A stretch of 64,000 nucleotides of DNA from Blastomussa wellsi (Eukaryota; Cnidaria; Anthozoa; Scleractinia; Plerogyridae). This document shows, piece after piece, positions 60,831 to 64,000 of the stretch. Below the pieces are notes generated by a model, which did no database searches, was not told where the DNA came from, and worked only from the letters and a program-made list of their open reading frames with translations. Made by a program: the position numbers and the translations under genes. Each line of letters opens with the position of its first letter. Position 1 is the stretch's first letter. Location: assembly GCA_947652115.1 (NCBI GenBank), contig OX393569.1:18490139-18554138 (forward strand), given 5' to 3'.

Positions 60831-63559
60831 AAAAGCTTTCTACTAGGTTATCTCTTGACTTGCAGCTTCAGGTAGTATTGTTAAAATAACGATGTTCTAC
60901 AACTTAAAAAAATAAAATTGACTTGGTACATTTTGATGTAACTACTTTTAAATTTAATCTCACTGTCTTTACTGACTTGTAACTGATACATTTTTATGGT
61001 TCATGGTAGATTTTTATTGTTTATGACTTCAGCCTGGAATCCCATTGTTTTGTTGTAGAGTCAGAGTAGAGAGCCCTTTTTGTATGGGACCTGGAGTCAT
61101 GTAGCCTACTAGATGTTATAGGACATGCCTAACCATTCTTGTCCTTATAAGCTGGCCGGACGCTGGGCCTATGCACAAGGAACAAGTGGCTCCAGCTCTG
61201 ATTTAATTGGCTAGCTTGAAATATTTATCTAACAAAGGAAGTCCAATCAACTGTTTTAAACTATCTTACAACAACTTTTAGGAATTTTAATATGGTTGTT
61301 TGGATTGGACTTCCTTTTTTAGATTCTAACCAATCAAATCATGTATCCCCAGACCAGAGCGACTTTACATCCACTGCCAAGCCAAACAAGCCATGTATTA
61401 CCTCATTCTTTGCGTCTGCTGCCGAATCAGACAAGCCACCAAAAATATCAAGAGTGGCCCTGGATTGTGAGTTACTCAAGCCTGACCTTCCTTTGCTTTG
61501 GACGTCCCAGGGTATATACACCGTGTAGCTGGCATTACAGCAGGGAAAATTTGTACCACGTGATCAAAGAGCCTATTCTCATCCCTAGAGGCTGCTCTCC
61601 ATTTGATCAGCACTAAGAATCATGACCTCGTTGTCATTGTCAAATCTCACAAACCTGGTTACCTGAAAACTACAGAAGAAGAAATCTGTGCATGGGGGCA
61701 GCCAGAGGTATTTTTGGTGTTGACTAAAACGATCGCATTCTCTGGGGACGAAAATCACCGTTTTCACACTAGAGATGAACAAATTGTCTGGACGGACAAA
61801 TTGGAAGTCCAGACAAGTTGTTTTAGTTTGAAACTGGGACGAACAAATTTTCAGATGAGCAAACTGTCTGAATTTGTCCATCTGTTTTTCCACCAGGCAT
61901 CTATGAAGACAATTTTTAGCAGACGATTTGTCCATCCAGACGAACAAGTCAACTAAAGCTAGACCTACATTCACACCAGATGAACAAATCGTCAGACGAT
62001 TTGTCCGTCCCTTGTGTGAAATAAAACGGCCAGTGTAAATCAACAGTTCCAACGCTGGTCACGTGACTAGAAACTGTGAAAGGTTTCTGTTTTTATCCGC
62101 TTTAATTTATCACGTAAGTTATTAAACACTAAGATGTGTTTAATTTACCTATAACATCCCCTGTAACCTTCATCTTTTGGGTAAAGAAATTAAATAGTAT
62201 ATAATTTAATAAGACACGTCACCTCTGTCACCCAGGGCCCTGTCACCTCTTTCACGTCACCAGCGCCGTTCAAAGTGTGAAGAAGCATCCAACACCGAAA
62301 TTAATTTTACCGGCAAAAATCGAAAACACACCCACCTACAAATTAAGTTCAAGGCAATCTTCTTTCCATTCACTCTGAATTATTTTAACACTAAATATTG
62401 CCAAGTCTTCGATCAAAAATCCAATAACTTTCAGGTTTCGTCACGCAACCTTGGCTCTTGCTCCCAGGCTCCATTGGTCTACGGTTCGTTAACAGCCGCT
62501 GACCGTAGAGCCAGTTGGCCGAGTGCGGGCGCTCGATCGGGTAGCCCCTACCTCTCTGGAACCTCTATTTTCATTGGTCCAATGTAGGGGACGGACCAAA
62601 AAAATTCCTGCCGAGCCATGCGAAAAAAAAAATCTAGCAAGCACTTTCAATTATCCAGGTCCTGTGATGATGTTAAAAAAAGATCTTACACAAGCGCACA
62701 GTTCAAAAAAATGTCTTGCTCAAAAAATTATTGCCCATAAAAATTGTCCAGCACCCCCCCCCCCCCCCCACCCTAAGCACTGCCCCTTGTTTTCCTGGGA
62801 TAGGGGCATTGTTGTGACGTGTTTTAAACTTATCTGTTGCAATCGGAACCAACGCTGAAAAGTAGTTCCCGACTCGAAATTTTGTTTGACAGTACTATTT
62901 TATAACGCTTCCATGCAAATTTTCGCGTCAAATTCCCAAAAAGCTCCAGGCCGAAAATGGCGTTGGATTTTTGCGTTTAACCGCTGTGAAGCTCCTAGTG
63001 AAACTAAAGCGAGGAGAGTCCACCGAAATCGTACCGTTGTTCATAAAGGGAAGGGGACGAGTGTAGCAGCTGAAGTGAGCGTATAATTGTACTGGTCCTC
63101 TAGTGCAGCAGTTGCTATTGTTTTGGGGGCTATAGGGCCATTTTTCCTCTTGTTTGCTCTATAGTTCTCGTTGCCAGCCATTCTTGCGAGACCTTGCGAG
63201 ATCTGCGCGCCACCCTGCACCAATTTAGTTTTATCGCACAGAAAGTTCGTGATAATTTTCATTTAGCACGCGTTATTTTAATTTTTTTTTCATGAATCGC
63301 ACTATACAATTAAAACAAAGAGTGAGCAGAATGAGTAGGTGGAGGAGGAGGAGGGGGAGGAGGAGGAGGGGGAGGAGGGGGAGGAGGGGGAGGAGGGGTG
63401 ACCACCACTACCAAAGATTAATGAGAGGATTGGATCGTTACAAAAATGCAAGTTAAACTAAAACCACCAGTTTTATACCACTTAATTATTAAATATAATT
63501 CATTCTATACAGTGCTTTAAATAGAAGGACGAGCGACATCCAAAAGTACAGAGAAGAAG
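60831..63559. other. Spacer between the two GDPGP1 copies
   Basis: I see no gene. It holds a diverged relative of the 39393 MITE (about 61180-61370), palindromic GACAAATCGTC/GACGATTTGTC motifs (about 61750-62015), a poly-C run near 62755-62770, a segment at about 63075-63170 resembling the reverse complement of 45060-45150, and a GGA repeat. The GDPGP1 promoter must lie at its left end; no TATA box is obvious. Confidence 0.55.
63335..63400. repeat. GGA-rich purine repeat
   Basis: Runs of GGAGGA and GGGGGA triplets on the plus strand, downstream of the last exon of the second GDPGP1 copy. Confidence 0.9.
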
Positions 63560-63684
63560 CTACTTCTTGCTGAATAATTCTCGTATCGCCTCTCTGTGTC
63601 TGACAAATTCTTCTTCTGGTAACGAAGCTCGTCTCATATATTCACAGAAACGCTCCTCGGTAAATGAATTGTATGATCCTCTCG
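63560..63684 (-). CDS. GDPGP1: Last exon of a second GDP-D-glucose phosphorylase gene (rest off the right edge)
   Basis: The 125-bp terminal exon follows an acceptor (TTTTGTCTTTCAG) with the same phase as exon 10 of the complete gene and ends in TAG. It encodes NSFTEERFCEYMRRASLPEE, then EFVRHREAIRELFSKK. The complete gene has NSFTEEQFCGGMRRATLPEE, then EFAKHREKIRELLNK. The frame is intact. The preceding exon (RPMAVCEFSGF in the complete gene) is not in the remaining 316 bases, so the intron exceeds that. A tandem duplicate is the natural reading; a lone duplicated exon cannot be excluded. Confidence 0.8.
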
Positions 63685-64000
63685 CTGAAAGACAAAATAA
63701 AAGAGATGTTACGAGGTAATTCTTCTTATTTCGTCCCATTATCTCTCAAACGGAAATTAGCAACTATGAGTCTTTTCGCTTGTGTGGGAATAACGGTGCA
63801 CAAACCAAACAAAGTAATTGATAAACAGAACGAGGCACTGATGTACTATTGAAATGAAAAGCGCGTTCAATCGAGAAATCCTAAAGCCATTTTCTACACA
63901 TTCAGGGTGTTTTAACCAAGCACAAAATAACAACACTCTCCAATTCTTCGTGAAAGTACCGAGTAGTTCCCGAACAGCTCCGATTCTCATCGACTAAGTA

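Noticed and set aside
61585..62052. Long frames on both strands (117 and 155 codons)
   Set aside because: They run through palindromic GACAAATCGTC-type repeat motifs; both strands are open only because of the repeat structure.
1..64000. CRISPR arrays, operons or prokaryotic systems
   Set aside because: The tandem repeats have no spacer structure and all supported genes are intron-rich animal genes.

Overview
The window looks like nuclear DNA of an anthozoan cnidarian, most likely a stony coral. This is inferred from AT-rich introns of 0.1-5 kb with standard GT-AG borders, many short inverted-repeat elements and tRNA-derived SINEs, and secreted multi-MAM genes like those known from corals. 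There are no bacterial-type operons. All genes I can support run on the minus strand. Their exons are short (59-317 bp), so I rebuilt the models by hand from splice sites, reading phase and family motifs.

Positions 1-15,560: a secreted protein with at least five MAM domains. The 3' end is missing: after exon 2 of MAM 5 comes the LTR, primer-binding site and gag start of a minus-strand LTR retrotransposon (604-1). The gene has two possible first exons, at 12,423-12,312 and 15,560-15,461. Each has its own signal peptide, TATA-like box and phase-1 donor.

Positions 15,561-27,625: no convincing gene, but a LINE tail, a SINE and several inverted-repeat elements.

Positions 27,626-42,762: a complete paralogue of the first gene with a signal peptide, five MAM domains and a stop codon (16 exons, 926 residues). 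Each MAM domain in both genes is a three-exon cassette with phases 1-1, 1-0 and 0-1. In both genes MAM 3 is 183 codons long and ends in a Pro/Thr-rich linker, which points to duplication of a whole five-MAM gene.

Positions 42,763-51,182: no convincing gene; a SINE, a long inverted repeat of about 0.9 kb, a hairpin and a LINE remnant.

Positions 51,183-60,830: a complete ten-exon GDP-D-glucose phosphorylase gene (GDPGP1, 372 residues) with the HLHFH active-site motif. At 63,684-63,560 lies the last exon of a second GDPGP1 copy whose other exons are beyond the right edge. Two tandem gene pairs therefore sit side by side. Nothing in the sequence links the secreted MAM proteins functionally to the cytosolic metabolite-repair enzyme.
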